NCBI RefSeq assembly: GCF_029436685.1
Contig: NZ_JAROCY010000022.1
Coordinates: 1 to 64,000, forward strand
DNA from: Novosphingobium cyanobacteriorum
Lineage (GTDB): Bacteria > Pseudomonadota > Alphaproteobacteria > Sphingomonadales > Sphingomonadaceae
Reading direction: 5' to 3'
DNA length: 64,000 bases
Of this stretch, positions 8,742-17,165 are shown in pieces. Each line of letters begins with the position of its first letter. The first letter of the stretch is position 1. A program made the position numbers and the translations under genes. The notes beneath the pieces were generated by a model, which did no database searches, was not told the origin of the DNA, and saw nothing but the letters and a program-made list of their open reading frames with translations.

Positions 8742-8762
8742 CGCAGTTAAAGGCCTTTTAAC
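8721..8762 (+). promoter_or_regulatory. Double palindrome at the end of the ABC gene
   Basis: Bases 8721-8740, encoding the poly-Ala tail of the exporter, are a perfect 20-bp palindrome ending at the stop codon. Right behind it, 8746-8762 is a near-perfect palindrome (gttaaagg / ccttttaac, one extra T). Together they could form stable RNA hairpins before the MotB-like gene and act as a partial terminator or mRNA-stability element. This is inferred from structure only. Confidence 0.45.
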
Positions 8763-8830
8763 CTTGTCTGTGTAGGGCCGCTTAAGGAAGCGCGCATCGG
8801 CACGGCGCCAATGCGAACAGGGGAAGCGAA

Positions 8831-9568
8831 GTGGCAGGGGCATCCAGCGACGGCGAAGTCAACCACTGGCCTGCATTTGTCGACGTGTTGACGACCGTGA
8901 TCATGGTCGTGACCTTCCTGCTGGTCATCATGAGCGCCGCAGTCATGCAGCTCTCGCAGCGCGTGATCGCCAACTACAAGCAGCAGATGGAAGCCCAGGA
9001 GCTCGCCAAGCAAGGCAAGTGGCCCGGCGCCGGTCAGGCTGGTGCAGCTGCCAGGAACGCCGCCCAGACCAGCGAAGTTTCGCCCGACAGTGCCCCTGAT
9101 GGCAGTTCGGTCGCCGAGCTCGGATCGGTCCTGCGCAGCGATACCGCGATCAATGGCGCCGAGCGCCTGACCATTCGTACCCGCGAGACCAAGGACACGC
9201 TTGCGGTCCAGGTCAAGTCTGTCGAGAGGGCAGACACCGCACAAGGCGTCGAGGTCAAGACCGCGGACACGCTGCTCAAGATCGCCTTTGCCGCCAATGC
9301 CGCCAACATCGACGATGACAATGCCTCGCGCATCATCGGTTTCATCCGTTCGAAGGCGGCAGGCGGGGGCAAGTACGAAATCTGGTCCTTTGCGCCCCAG
9401 ACCGGGTCGATCTCGGAAGCCGAACGGATCGCCTTCTACCGCGCGGCAATGACCCGCAACCTGCTCGTGCGTGCCGGTATCGCGCCGGGCGCCATCCTGA
9501 CCCAGATTCGCGTGACCGATCCCTCGGCGGGCGACGGACACATGGTCAGGGTCGTCATCAAGCCCTGA
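8831..9568 (+). CDS. MotB/TolR-like proton-channel subunit with OmpA-like end (SiiA-like role)
   Basis: 245 residues; GTG start with a GGGGAAG ribosome site. One N-terminal membrane helix (about 14-38) carries an Asp at residue 18 (FVDVLTTV), where MotB, ExbD and TolR have their proton-binding Asp. After a variable linker rich in Ala/Gln, residues about 150-245 resemble an OmpA/MotB peptidoglycan-binding fold (LKIAFAANAANIDDDNASRI, then SEAERIAFYRAAMTRNLLV). It lies between the ABC exporter and the MotA-like gene. Salmonella SPI-4 has a comparable pair, SiiA/SiiB, with its giant-adhesin T1SS. The match is by architecture and by the Asp, not by a database hit. Confidence 0.75.
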   Translation: MAGASSDGEVNHWPAFVDVLTTVIMVVTFLLVIMSAAVMQLSQRVIANYKQQMEAQELAKQGKWPGAGQAGAAARNAAQTSEVSPDSAPDGSSVAELGSVLRSDTAINGAERLTIRTRETKDTLAVQVKSVERADTAQGVEVKTADTLLKIAFAANAANIDDDNASRIIGFIRSKAAGGGKYEIWSFAPQTGSISEAERIAFYRAAMTRNLLVRAGIAPGAILTQIRVTDPSAGDGHMVRVVIKP

Positions 9569-9620
9569 TCCCAGGCCTGTCAACCAGCATCGAAGCATAG
9601 ACCCGCACCGGATAGAACCC

Positions 9621-11294
9621 ATGGAACGCAAACTACGGACAGAACTGTTCAAGATGTCCGGCATCATGCTGGTGCTGATGGGGCTTGGCATCTATGCACA
9701 GGACTTCGTCATCGCCGGCATCAAGGCGAAGATGGCGCTCAACCTCTCCATCTTCGCGATCTTCGCCCTTGCCGCCAGCATCGCGTTCAAGCACGTGCTC
9801 GCCTTGCGCAACGAGATCGTCGCGCTGCATGCGCTGCAGATCGATTACGGCGTGCGCTCGCGTCGGCCCAAGGACCCTTTCGCCAAGCCGGCGATCGTGT
9901 TCCACGAGCCTGAACTGCTGGGTGAAGGCTACCACCTGATTGCCGGCGAACTGGGCAAGCAGGAAGACCTGCAGATCTCGACGGCCACCGTCCAGACCCT
10001 GCTCCACGACGTCGACCAGCGCATCAACGACCGCAAGTCGACCATCATCTACTTCTCCGGCCTGATGGTCTTCCTCGGCCTGCTTGGCGCCTTCATGGGT
10101 CTCATGAAGACCGTCCATTCGGTATCCGAGCTGATCGGTGCCATGGACGTCTCGGGCAAGGGGGGATCAGACAGCTTTGGCAAGATGATCGAGGGCATGA
10201 AGGCCCCGCTCAATGGCATGTCCGTGGGCTTCAGTTCCTCGCTCTTCGGCCTGATGACCTCGATGGTGCTCGGCGCGCTCGAGCGCTGCATGACCAGCGC
10301 GATGAAATCGCTGCGCAATGAGTTCGAGCGCTGGCTGACCAGCGTCGCAGCGCTCGAAGGTGGCCAGCACGAAGCCGCGCAGGCCAGCGCATCCGAGGTT
10401 CCGGGCGTACGTCGGGCGATCGATGCAGGCGTGCGCGAACTTGCTGAAATGCGCGGGGTGCTCGACCAGGCGGCTCACCAGGCGCTTGAAAGTCGAGCCG
10501 ATCTTGATCTGCTGGCGGCCTCCGTTGCAGGCCTTGCCGATGCGGTCAGCCGGTCGGCCGACCCCCGGCCGCTGCTCGAGCCGATCGGGCAAGCGGTCGC
10601 CGATCTTGCCCGAAACCAGGTGGTGATCCTCGCCCAGCTGCAATCGCTGTCGCTCGATGCCGAGGCGGACCGGGCCAACCTTCGGGCGACTCTGGGGACG
10701 CTCGGAGCCCTGGTCGAACGCACGGCCCAGGTTGATGGCGCAACCCTTCACCGCCAGCTCGACCAGCTCGTCGACCTGCAGCAGCGCGCCGGGGCCGAGG
10801 TGCGCGGCGTGGCGCGCCAGAACGACACTTCAAAGTCCGACGGGGGCGGCCTGATCGCCCGTATCCTGTCACCGGGCCTGTCCCTCGTCTCGCGACTGGT
10901 CGGCCTGCGGCATCATTACAGCGCCCGGCAGACCGCCCGCGAACTGCGCCGCTTGCGCAGCGAAACCCGACATGCTCTGGCGACAGGCCGCGAAGAAAGC
11001 CGCAGGCTGCATCGCGACCTGATCGCGCGGATGGCAAGCATGGAGGCAGAGGCCATGGCCGGACGTGATGGCGTTGCGAGCCTTTTCGGGCACTTGCGCG
11101 ATCAAGGAGGCCATCAGGTCACTCAACCAGGTCAAGAGGGTCCGGGCGAAGGAGGCAGACCCCTTGACGCGCGGGCCCAGCTCAGCCGCCTCGTTCAGGA
11201 ACTCAATGCGCGGATGGATGAGCGCGCTCAGGACCGGGGCCGCCCGTCAGCGGCCGGGGCAGTGCAAGCCAACGCAGGAGGAAGCGTGCGATGA
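9621..11294 (+). CDS. MotA/TolQ-like proton-channel protein with long coiled-coil tail (SiiB-like role)
   Basis: 557 residues. Two N-terminal membrane helices (about 12-33 and 40-62), a cytoplasmic loop, then two more (SGLMVFLGLLGAFMGLM, about 143-163, and VGFSSSLFGLMTSMVLGA, about 202-219). The GLLGAFMGLMKTV and SVGFSSSLFGL blocks are typical of the MotA/TolQ/ExbB family. The remaining 330 residues are Ala/Arg/Leu/Glu-rich and predicted coiled coil, far longer than MotA or TolQ need. The gene follows the MotB-like gene by 52 nt and overlaps the PilZ gene by 4 nt, so all three are probably co-translated. It likely forms an inner-membrane ion channel with the MotB-like protein; the tail may be the contact to PilZ or the exporter. 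Confidence 0.78.
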   Translation: MERKLRTELFKMSGIMLVLMGLGIYAQDFVIAGIKAKMALNLSIFAIFALAASIAFKHVLALRNEIVALHALQIDYGVRSRRPKDPFAKPAIVFHEPELLGEGYHLIAGELGKQEDLQISTATVQTLLHDVDQRINDRKSTIIYFSGLMVFLGLLGAFMGLMKTVHSVSELIGAMDVSGKGGSDSFGKMIEGMKAPLNGMSVGFSSSLFGLMTSMVLGALERCMTSAMKSLRNEFERWLTSVAALEGGQHEAAQASASEVPGVRRAIDAGVRELAEMRGVLDQAAHQALESRADLDLLAASVAGLADAVSRSADPRPLLEPIGQAVADLARNQVVILAQLQSLSLDAEADRANLRATLGTLGALVERTAQVDGATLHRQLDQLVDLQQRAGAEVRGVARQNDTSKSDGGGLIARILSPGLSLVSRLVGLRHHYSARQTARELRRLRSETRHALATGREESRRLHRDLIARMASMEAEAMAGRDGVASLFGHLRDQGGHQVTQPGQEGPGEGGRPLDARAQLSRLVQELNARMDERAQDRGRPSAAGAVQANAGGSVR

Positions 11295-11641
11295 AACTCA
11301 ACCCCATCTCCCTTTTCCGGCGCAAACGGTTTTTCGCGCGGAGCGCCGAAAGGCACGCCTGCCAGGTCCAGGGTGAACTCGTCCTGACCGACAGCATGGT
11401 GACGTACGAGGGAAGACTGATCAACATTTCTGCGGGCGGTGCAATGTTCCGCCCCAGGCTCGCCTATCTCATGCATCGGCGTGACGTCGAAATCGAGCTG
11501 CACATCGCGGGCAAGGCAATTGCCGGGACGATCGTTGCAACCACGCCTGCCGGATTCGGCATCCGTTTTGCCGGCCTGCTGGATCAGAAGTCAATCGCGG
11601 ACATCCTTGCGGCCCAGCGGGACCTAGCGCAAGCCGCCTGA
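11291..11641 (+). CDS. PilZ-domain protein, probable c-di-GMP receptor
   Basis: 116 residues. Both c-di-GMP-binding motifs of PilZ are present: RxxxR as RSAER (residues 17-21) and N-x-S-x-x-G as NISAGG (about 45-50), followed by beta-barrel-like strands (VEIELHIAG, GFGIRFAGL). There is no second domain, unlike YcgR. The start overlaps the MotA-like stop by 4 nt (ATGA), indicating coupled translation. In flagella, the PilZ protein YcgR binds MotA/FliG to slow the motor; by analogy this protein could gate the MotA/MotB-like channel in response to c-di-GMP. That role is inference. Confidence 0.85.
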   Translation: MKLNPISLFRRKRFFARSAERHACQVQGELVLTDSMVTYEGRLINISAGGAMFRPRLAYLMHRRDVEIELHIAGKAIAGTIVATTPAGFGIRFAGLLDQKSIADILAAQRDLAQAA

Positions 11642-11781
11642 CCCAAGCCGCGAAGCCGGCAAAGCTCGGCGACAGCCAGCCGGCAACCTGTCCCGCCCAT
11701 TGTCTTGCACGCGGAACCTTGCGAGCCTGTGGGCAGTTGCGGTCCATCGGAGCACATGTGCTTTTTAAAGGTGAGGCTGCC

Positions 11782-12018
11782 ATGGACCACGGAAGTTCGA
11801 TCTTCGTTCCTCAAGGAGTCGCAACCGCAACGCTTTGCATCCTGGCAGTGGTCATCTTCTTGCTGATTGCGATGTTCTGCTGGGCGGCTGTGCGATCCAT
11901 TCAGTCGGTTGTTGGTCAATCCGGCTCGATGACCAAGCCCCAAGGCGGAAGCATCAAGACTCTGCCGTGTCGTTCGGTCGATCCCACCAGGATGCGGCTC
12001 AGGGCACCCCTTCCTTGA
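11782..12018 (+). CDS. Small single-pass membrane protein
   Basis: ATG at 11782 with an AAGGTGAGG ribosome site gives a 78-residue protein. A short polar N terminus is followed by one strong hydrophobic helix (TLCILAVVIFLLIAMFCWAA) and a basic tail. A longer frame from 11719 lacks a ribosome site. It lies 140 nt after the PilZ gene on the same strand and might belong to the same block, but nothing in the sequence gives a function. Confidence 0.5.
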   Translation: MDHGSSIFVPQGVATATLCILAVVIFLLIAMFCWAAVRSIQSVVGQSGSMTKPQGGSIKTLPCRSVDPTRMRLRAPLP

Positions 12019-12514
12019 CGCTCGTAGCTTGACGGCTCGTGCCTTTCGGATCGTGTCTTGACGATGGCCCGCACGGAGCGTCGTGACACACCTTTGCAAC
12101 GGATGAGCGCTGGTCAATCGCGCTGGTGACGTTCGTGCGGGAAGGTGGAGGCGCCGGTTTGCCGATGCCGGTTAAATCGTCCGAATGCCATCGATCGCCA
12201 TGTTCCGTGCGCCTGGCCGCGTCGGCGAGGACTGGCGACCAGGTTTTGCGCAAGTCCTCGTCCTCGAAGGCACAGCCTTGCGGCGAGCCAGGCTTGTGGA
12301 CATGGCACGCAAGGATTTGCAAGACCTCTCATGCCGAAAGCGAGGTTGGTCGCTACCGGCACTGGAAAAGATGCAAGCAGCACTTTTGCCGCGTTCGCGC
12401 GGCACTGGGCAGTGATCTGCAAGGCAGATCGAAAACACGCCTAGCCCCCTCTGACAACGTCCTAGGTCAGTAGTTTGCGGCAAGCGTTCTGCCAATCGCT
12501 GCGCTCGGGCAGAT
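12019..12514. other. About 500 bp without a supported gene
   Basis: Open frames occur on both strands but none has a ribosome site, a known motif or consistent codon use. The right part may be eroded sequence of the IS21-type element that begins to be recognisable near 12515. Confidence 0.4.
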
Positions 12515-12790
12515 GCCTATCGCCTGATGTTCGACCACTTGCTGGAAGTTCATGGCGAGCGGGAGGTATGCTGCATCACCGTCGAACTGCTGGCCATGGC
12601 TCACGAACGCGCATGCGAGGCCGAACTCGCCGGGCTCCTGGCCGAGGATCTGGCCGCGCGCCGAACACCGTGTCTGATAGCTCTGCGGGCCCGGTTCAGT
12701 CCCGACCCTGCTGATCTGCCCGAAGTCGTGGTCAAACTGGTGCCGCTCTCGATCTACGACGGACTTATCGAACAGGGAGAAGCCGCATGA
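12515..12790 (+). pseudogene. istA: IstA transposase, C-terminal fragment
   Basis: About 90 residues match the end of IS21-type IstA transposases in pattern: AYRLMFDHLLE, then TVELLAMAHERACEAELAGL, then LRARFSP and the VVKLVPLSIYD ending. The N-terminal HTH and the DDE catalytic domain are absent. The stop overlaps the istB start by 4 nt, as in intact elements. Remnant, no function expected. Confidence 0.85.
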
Positions 12791-13656
12791 GTGCAGCTCC
12801 CATGATCGATGCACAGCGCCTCAGCCTGATGCTCAACGAGCTGCGCCTGCCCACCATCAAACACATCTGGGGGAACTTTGCCGCCCAGGCGGACAAGGAA
12901 GGGTGGCCCGCCAGCAGGTTCCTCGCCGCGCTCGCCGAGCACGAACTCGCCGAACGCGATCGCCGCCGGATCGAACGCCATCTGGCAGAGGCCCATCTAC
13001 CCGCAGGCAAGACCCTCGACTGCTTCGCCTTCGATGCCGTGCCGATGATCTCGTAAGCGCAGGTCATGGCCTTGTGCGCCGGCGATGGTTGGCTTGAGCA
13101 AGGCGCCAACCTCATCTTGTTCGGCCCGCCGGGTGGCGGAAAAACTCATCTGGCCGCGGCCATCGGCCTGGCGCTGGTGGAACGGGGCTGGAGGGTTCTG
13201 TTCACCCGAACTTCCGACCTCGTGCAACGCCTGCAGGTCGCCCGGCGCGAACTCGCACTCGAATCCGCAATGGCCAGGCTCGACAAGTACCACCAGCTCA
13301 TCCTCGACGACTTCGTCTACGTCTCGCGCGATCAGGCCGAGACGTCGGTGCTCTTCGAGCTGAACAGCGCACGCTATGAGCGAAGATCGTTGCTGATCAA
13401 CGCCAACCACCCCTTTGGCGAATGGAACCGGGTCTTCCCGGATCCCGCCATGACGCTCGCCGCCGTGGACAGGCTCGTGCACCTCGCCACCATCTTCGAG
13501 ATGAACGTCGAAAGTTATCGGCGGCGTACCGCACAGGCCAGGCGCACCGGCGCCGGGCGCCCCGCCGCCTACACCACCCCAAAGGTCCTCGAGACCATCC
13601 GCGATAATCAGGATGAGAACGACGACCTTGCCAGCGACAATCAAAACAGGCACTGA
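12787..13656 (+). pseudogene. istB: IstB-type AAA+ helper ATPase with in-frame stop
   Basis: The frame runs from ATG 12787 to 13656 but is broken by TAA at 13054-13056, where IstB proteins normally have a Lys after AVPMIS. Past the stop, the same frame continues with GANLILFGPPGGGKTHLAAA (Walker A) and LILDDFVYVSRDQAE (Walker B region). So the two halves are one gene with a nonsense mutation, not two genes. The second half could start at ATG 13066 and would keep the ATPase core but lose the N-terminal helical domain. Without IstA it has no transposition role. Confidence 0.85.
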
Positions 13657-14239
13657 TCGACGCGCCGCGACAATCACATTCTTATCCTGATTGACGCGCA
13701 ATCCTCATCCAAGTTGTCGCGCTACACGCGATCTCGAACTCGCAGGTCCTGCGCCGCAATCTTTGGATATCTCCGGCACGGCACGTAGCTCGCGATCCGG
13801 TTGCGATCCATCACAGGCTCATATCGACCCAGCACCTGTTTGCATGCATCCGGACGAGGCGAAGGGTGCGACAAGAGCAGCAGTGCCAGAGGCCTCATCA
13901 AATGCATCCCATGGCTCCTTGGTGGCGATGAGCAGGGCATAGTCGGGTCTGAACCTGGCCAGCGCTGCGAAACCTTGAACACAATCCACGATTGCATCGT
14001 GAGGCGGTTGCGATACTGATACGGCGCGTCATCCCCCTGCCATCGGCAAATACTGGAAAGCTGCCAAGATTGGCCGAGGTCCCCCTTCAACGCTTGCTCG
14101 CATACTTGCGAAGCTTATTGCTTGCGTGAGCACGGCTCCTGGAAGGGCTCGACATGGCGCTAGGATCTAATCTTGGGGATGGTGCAGGCTCTATCGCCGA
14201 CCGGTCAGATGTTCCCGTTATTGCTCCTGTACTTCCAAT
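13657..14239. other. Right IS end and 500 bp without a supported gene
   Basis: The first 40-70 bp belong to the IS21-type end. The rest has no convincing gene. One minus-strand stretch (about 13815-14025) reads in a gene-like manner (VQGFAALARFRPDYALLIAT) but has stops close on both sides and no known motif; it may be a fragment. The promoter of the ECF sigma gene should lie in the last 100 bp. Confidence 0.35.
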
Positions 14240-14752
14240 ATGAGCAACGTCCCAGATGACATTCTTAACGCCTGCTACAGCGATATGCGGCGTATGGCGC
14301 GGCGCATCCTGGCCGGAGATGGTGCCAGGCAATTGATCCAGCCTACCGAACTGGCAAATGAGGCTGCAATCCGGCTTCTGCGATCGAACCTGTCAGGGGT
14401 ATCCGACCAAGGGCACATGCTCGCCTACGCAGCGCGTACGATGCGCCAAGTGCTGATTGACGAGACTCGCAAGCAAGCCGCAAAGAAGCGCGAGGCAGTC
14501 GGCATGATGACTTTGTTCCCGGGTGAAGATGTGCACCGATTAATCGATATCGAGGATCTCGATCGCGCTCTCGGCGAACTCGCTGTACATTCCCCCGACT
14601 ATGCGCGGGTTGTCGAATTGCGCTTCATGTTGGGGCTGAGCGTCGACGAGACGGCAATGGCAACCCGGTTGTCGCACCGCACTGTGCTCAGGCGATGGAA
14701 CGCCGCGCGACTATGGCTGCTGGAGCGCCTTGGGGAAGGCTCTCCCGAATGA
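14240..14752 (+). CDS. ECF-type RNA polymerase sigma factor
   Basis: 170 residues with sigma region 2 (QPTELANEAAIRLLR, then MLAYAARTMRQVLIDETRKQ) and region 4 (ELRFMLGLSVDETAMATRL, then SHRTVLRRWNAARLWL). It resembles the ECF subgroup that is encoded beside Ser/Thr kinases. No Shine-Dalgarno-like sequence is visible before the ATG. The stop overlaps the kinase start by 4 nt (ATGA), so the two are translationally coupled. The likely target is the RTX gene downstream and/or its own operon; the kinase may control its activity, as known for ECF/kinase pairs. The target is inference. Confidence 0.88.
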   Translation: MSNVPDDILNACYSDMRRMARRILAGDGARQLIQPTELANEAAIRLLRSNLSGVSDQGHMLAYAARTMRQVLIDETRKQAAKKREAVGMMTLFPGEDVHRLIDIEDLDRALGELAVHSPDYARVVELRFMLGLSVDETAMATRLSHRTVLRRWNAARLWLLERLGEGSPE

Positions 14753-17058
14753 GCGAGACGCCGCGCCTTGCGCCGGATCCTGCAATCGAACGGCGGGTTC
14801 TGGCGCTGATGGAGCGGCTGCTCGCCCACCCCGGCAACCAACGGTTTCGCAAAAGGCTGCTGAAAAACGAAAGCGGTGCCGTGTTGGTGCGCATTGCAGC
14901 GCTCGAGCGCGCGGTCGCGCACGTTGCCGCGATGCCAACCGAGTTGCCACCCGGGACGAACGAGGCCGAACTGCCACCACCCAAGCGCTTCGGGCCATTC
15001 GCATTTGTGCGGCGGATCGGAGCTGGCGGCATGGGTGAAGTGTGGGAAGCGCGGCGGGACGACGGCCTCTTCGATCAGCGCGTGGCGATCAAGCTGATTC
15101 AGCCGCGCCTGCAGGTACGTGCTGCGGAGGCCTTTGGTGCCGAGCGCCGAATTCTGGCCCGGCTCGAGCATCCCGGCATAGCCCGCTTGATCGATGGCGG
15201 AAAGACCGACGACGGGCGGCAGTGCCTGGTCATGGAGTTTGTCGACGGGCAGCCGATAGATGAGCCTTTGGTTGGCTCGGATGGCGTCGGACTGGACCTG
15301 TCCGAGCGGCTGCGACGCTTTGCTGACGCGGCGCAAGCAGTGCATCATGCACACAGCCAGCTGGTAGCCCACGGCGATTTGAAGCCGTCCAACATTCTTG
15401 TCGATCGCAAAGGGCGCGTACGGCTGCTCGACTTTGGGATCGCGAGGCTGCTGAAGGGTGACCAGGATGCGCTGGTGCTCGCGGGTGCAGTGACCAGCGC
15501 CTTTGCGAGCCCGGCGCGCCTAGCTGGCGGATTGCCTTCGATTGCGGATGACTTGTTTGCGCTAGGCAAGATTCTTGCGCGGATTGCGGAGGACGAGGCT
15601 GACGTGGACATCGCCGCTATTGCCGCAAAGGCCAGCGCGACGGACCCGGCACTTCGCTATGACGGAGTTCCTGCCTTGCTTGCCGATCTGGTGCGGCGCG
15701 AGCAGCACTTGCCGCTGGCCGCGCGCGGCAATGACTGGCGCTATCGCGCCCGGTTGCTGGTGCGGCGACGCTGGCCTGCGTTGGTTGCCGCAGCAGCGCT
15801 TACGGCGATGCTGGTCGTCGCGGGCACAGGTTTCGTTTCAGCTGAGCGCGAGAAGGCCGAGGCAGGTGCGCGCTTCGACGACGCGCGCGCAACCTCCCGC
15901 TATCTGCTCTACACACTTTATGACCAGCTCGAGCGGCAGCCAGGATCATTGGGATTGCGGCGGGAAGTCGCGCAAACCGCGCAAAGCACGCTGAACCGTT
16001 TGGCCGAAAGCAAGTGGGCGGGGCCACAGGTTCGCATCGAGGCGGCAGAGGGCTTGCTGAGGCTCGCCCAAGTGCAGGGAAGTCCGCTGGGCGCCAACCT
16101 TGGCCAGCCGGCGCGTGCGCGCGTGAACATCGATACAGCGCTTCGTCTGCTGGAGCAGGCGGGCGAGCCGCGGGCCCTTTTGGCGCGGGCACGCCTTGAC
16201 AGCGCGTGGTTGGCCGAGCTCGTCGAGGAGAACACTCCGCGCGCACGCGCCGATGCAGCGCTTGCGCAAAAGGCATTCGACCCCACCGATCCTGCTACGA
16301 CGCAGTTGCGCGCCAGCCACGATCTGCTCGTTTCCATCATGGCGCAGTGGGACAAGGATTACCCGAAGGCACTTGCCGCAGCCTTGGCAGTCGAGCGCGA
16401 GTTGGCAGGCGATGCCAGCCTGTCTGCGCTGATCCTGAAGGCACGTGCAGCAGAGGCACGCGGCGATGTAATCTGGTATGGAGGCAATGGCGCTGGATCG
16501 GTGCCGGCCTATCGACAATCGGTCGCCCTGCTGGAGGATGCAGTGCGGCGTTTCCCCGCCAGCATGCACGCTCTTCGGCGTTTGGGGCACGCGCGCTGGG
16601 CGCTGGCTTCTGCGCTGGCGGATAGCGGAGCGGTGACCGAGGGCCTGGATGAAATTGCCAGGTCGAGCGCCGATTTGCGCCGTGTCGTTGTGTTCGACCC
16701 TGCGGACGACGACGCGCTGCGGCATCTCCACATCAGTGAGAATGCGCGCGGAGGCATCTTGGTGTTGGCAGGCCGGGTCGACGAGGGATTGCAGTTGCTG
16801 AATGCAACTGCTGCCGAGCGCAGAGCCATCTGGCAGGCGAACCCCGGTGAGGCGCGGCGGATGCGCGATTACGCGGTAGAATTGAAGCCGCTGGCAGACC
16901 TCCAACTCCAGACCGGTCGCATCGCCGCGGCCTGCACGAACTACGCTGAGGCACGACGGCTATTCGAATTGGTGGACAAGGCCGGGCGGCTGTCCGCCCA
17001 AGACCGTATCGATCAGCTGGGCAATATCCTGAAATCCCAGAACAAATTTTGCCGCTAG
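14749..17058 (+). CDS. Transmembrane Ser/Thr protein kinase with extracytoplasmic TPR-like domain
   Basis: 769 residues from ATG 14749, the coupled start. The Hanks-type kinase domain lies at about 80-330: Gly loop GAGGMGEVWEA (about 89), Lys in VAIKLI (about 115), catalytic loop HGDLKPSN (about 208, a non-RD kinase because Gly replaces Arg) and DFG (about 228). One membrane helix follows (ALVAAAALTAMLVVAGTGF, about 345-363). The last 400 residues are Ala/Leu/Arg-rich helical repeats of TPR type, predicted outside the cytoplasm, and may sense an envelope signal. All catalytic residues are present. It follows the ECF sigma gene and precedes an RTX gene by about 107 nt. Confidence 0.88.
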   Translation: MSETPRLAPDPAIERRVLALMERLLAHPGNQRFRKRLLKNESGAVLVRIAALERAVAHVAAMPTELPPGTNEAELPPPKRFGPFAFVRRIGAGGMGEVWEARRDDGLFDQRVAIKLIQPRLQVRAAEAFGAERRILARLEHPGIARLIDGGKTDDGRQCLVMEFVDGQPIDEPLVGSDGVGLDLSERLRRFADAAQAVHHAHSQLVAHGDLKPSNILVDRKGRVRLLDFGIARLLKGDQDALVLAGAVTSAFASPARLAGGLPSIADDLFALGKILARIAEDEADVDIAAIAAKASATDPALRYDGVPALLADLVRREQHLPLAARGNDWRYRARLLVRRRWPALVAAAALTAMLVVAGTGFVSAEREKAEAGARFDDARATSRYLLYTLYDQLERQPGSLGLRREVAQTAQSTLNRLAESKWAGPQVRIEAAEGLLRLAQVQGSPLGANLGQPARARVNIDTALRLLEQAGEPRALLARARLDSAWLAELVEENTPRARADAALAQKAFDPTDPATTQLRASHDLLVSIMAQWDKDYPKALAAALAVERELAGDASLSALILKARAAEARGDVIWYGGNGAGSVPAYRQSVALLEDAVRRFPASMHALRRLGHARWALASALADSGAVTEGLDEIARSSADLRRVVVFDPADDDALRHLHISENARGGILVLAGRVDEGLQLLNATAAERRAIWQANPGEARRMRDYAVELKPLADLQLQTGRIAAACTNYAEARRLFELVDKAGRLSAQDRIDQLGNILKSQNKFCR

Positions 17059-17165
17059 TCCGATCCGGACCATTCTCACCTAAAAAAGCTGCCAGCTGCC
17101 TGTCCGATTTGCATGGCGGCTACGCATTTCGTCATGAAGCACCACGCTGCGAGAGGAGCGCGTTC

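Larger units (their letters stand above)
12515..13720 (+). mobile_element. Decayed IS21-family insertion sequence
   Basis: Contains the last part of istA and an istB interrupted by a stop codon, in the normal IS21 order with a 4-nt istA/istB overlap. Most of istA (over 1 kb) and the left end are missing. At the right, gcgacaatca occurs at 13634-13643 and 13667-13676, and 13606-13621 / 13677-13692 is a 14-of-16 inverted repeat. Such short terminal repeats fit IS21 ends. It cannot transpose by itself. Confidence 0.8.

Noticed and set aside
8747..9691. 314-codon minus-strand frame over the MotB-like gene
   Set aside because: The plus-strand frame has a start, a ribosome site and family motifs; the antisense product has no fold-like pattern.
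12787..13656. Two separate genes instead of one istB
   Set aside because: Both halves are in the same frame and together match IstB end to end, so a nonsense mutation is simpler.
17049..17165. N-terminal extension of the 542-aa RTX protein
   Set aside because: It overlaps the kinase gene, has no ribosome site, and the ATG at 17166 has a good one.
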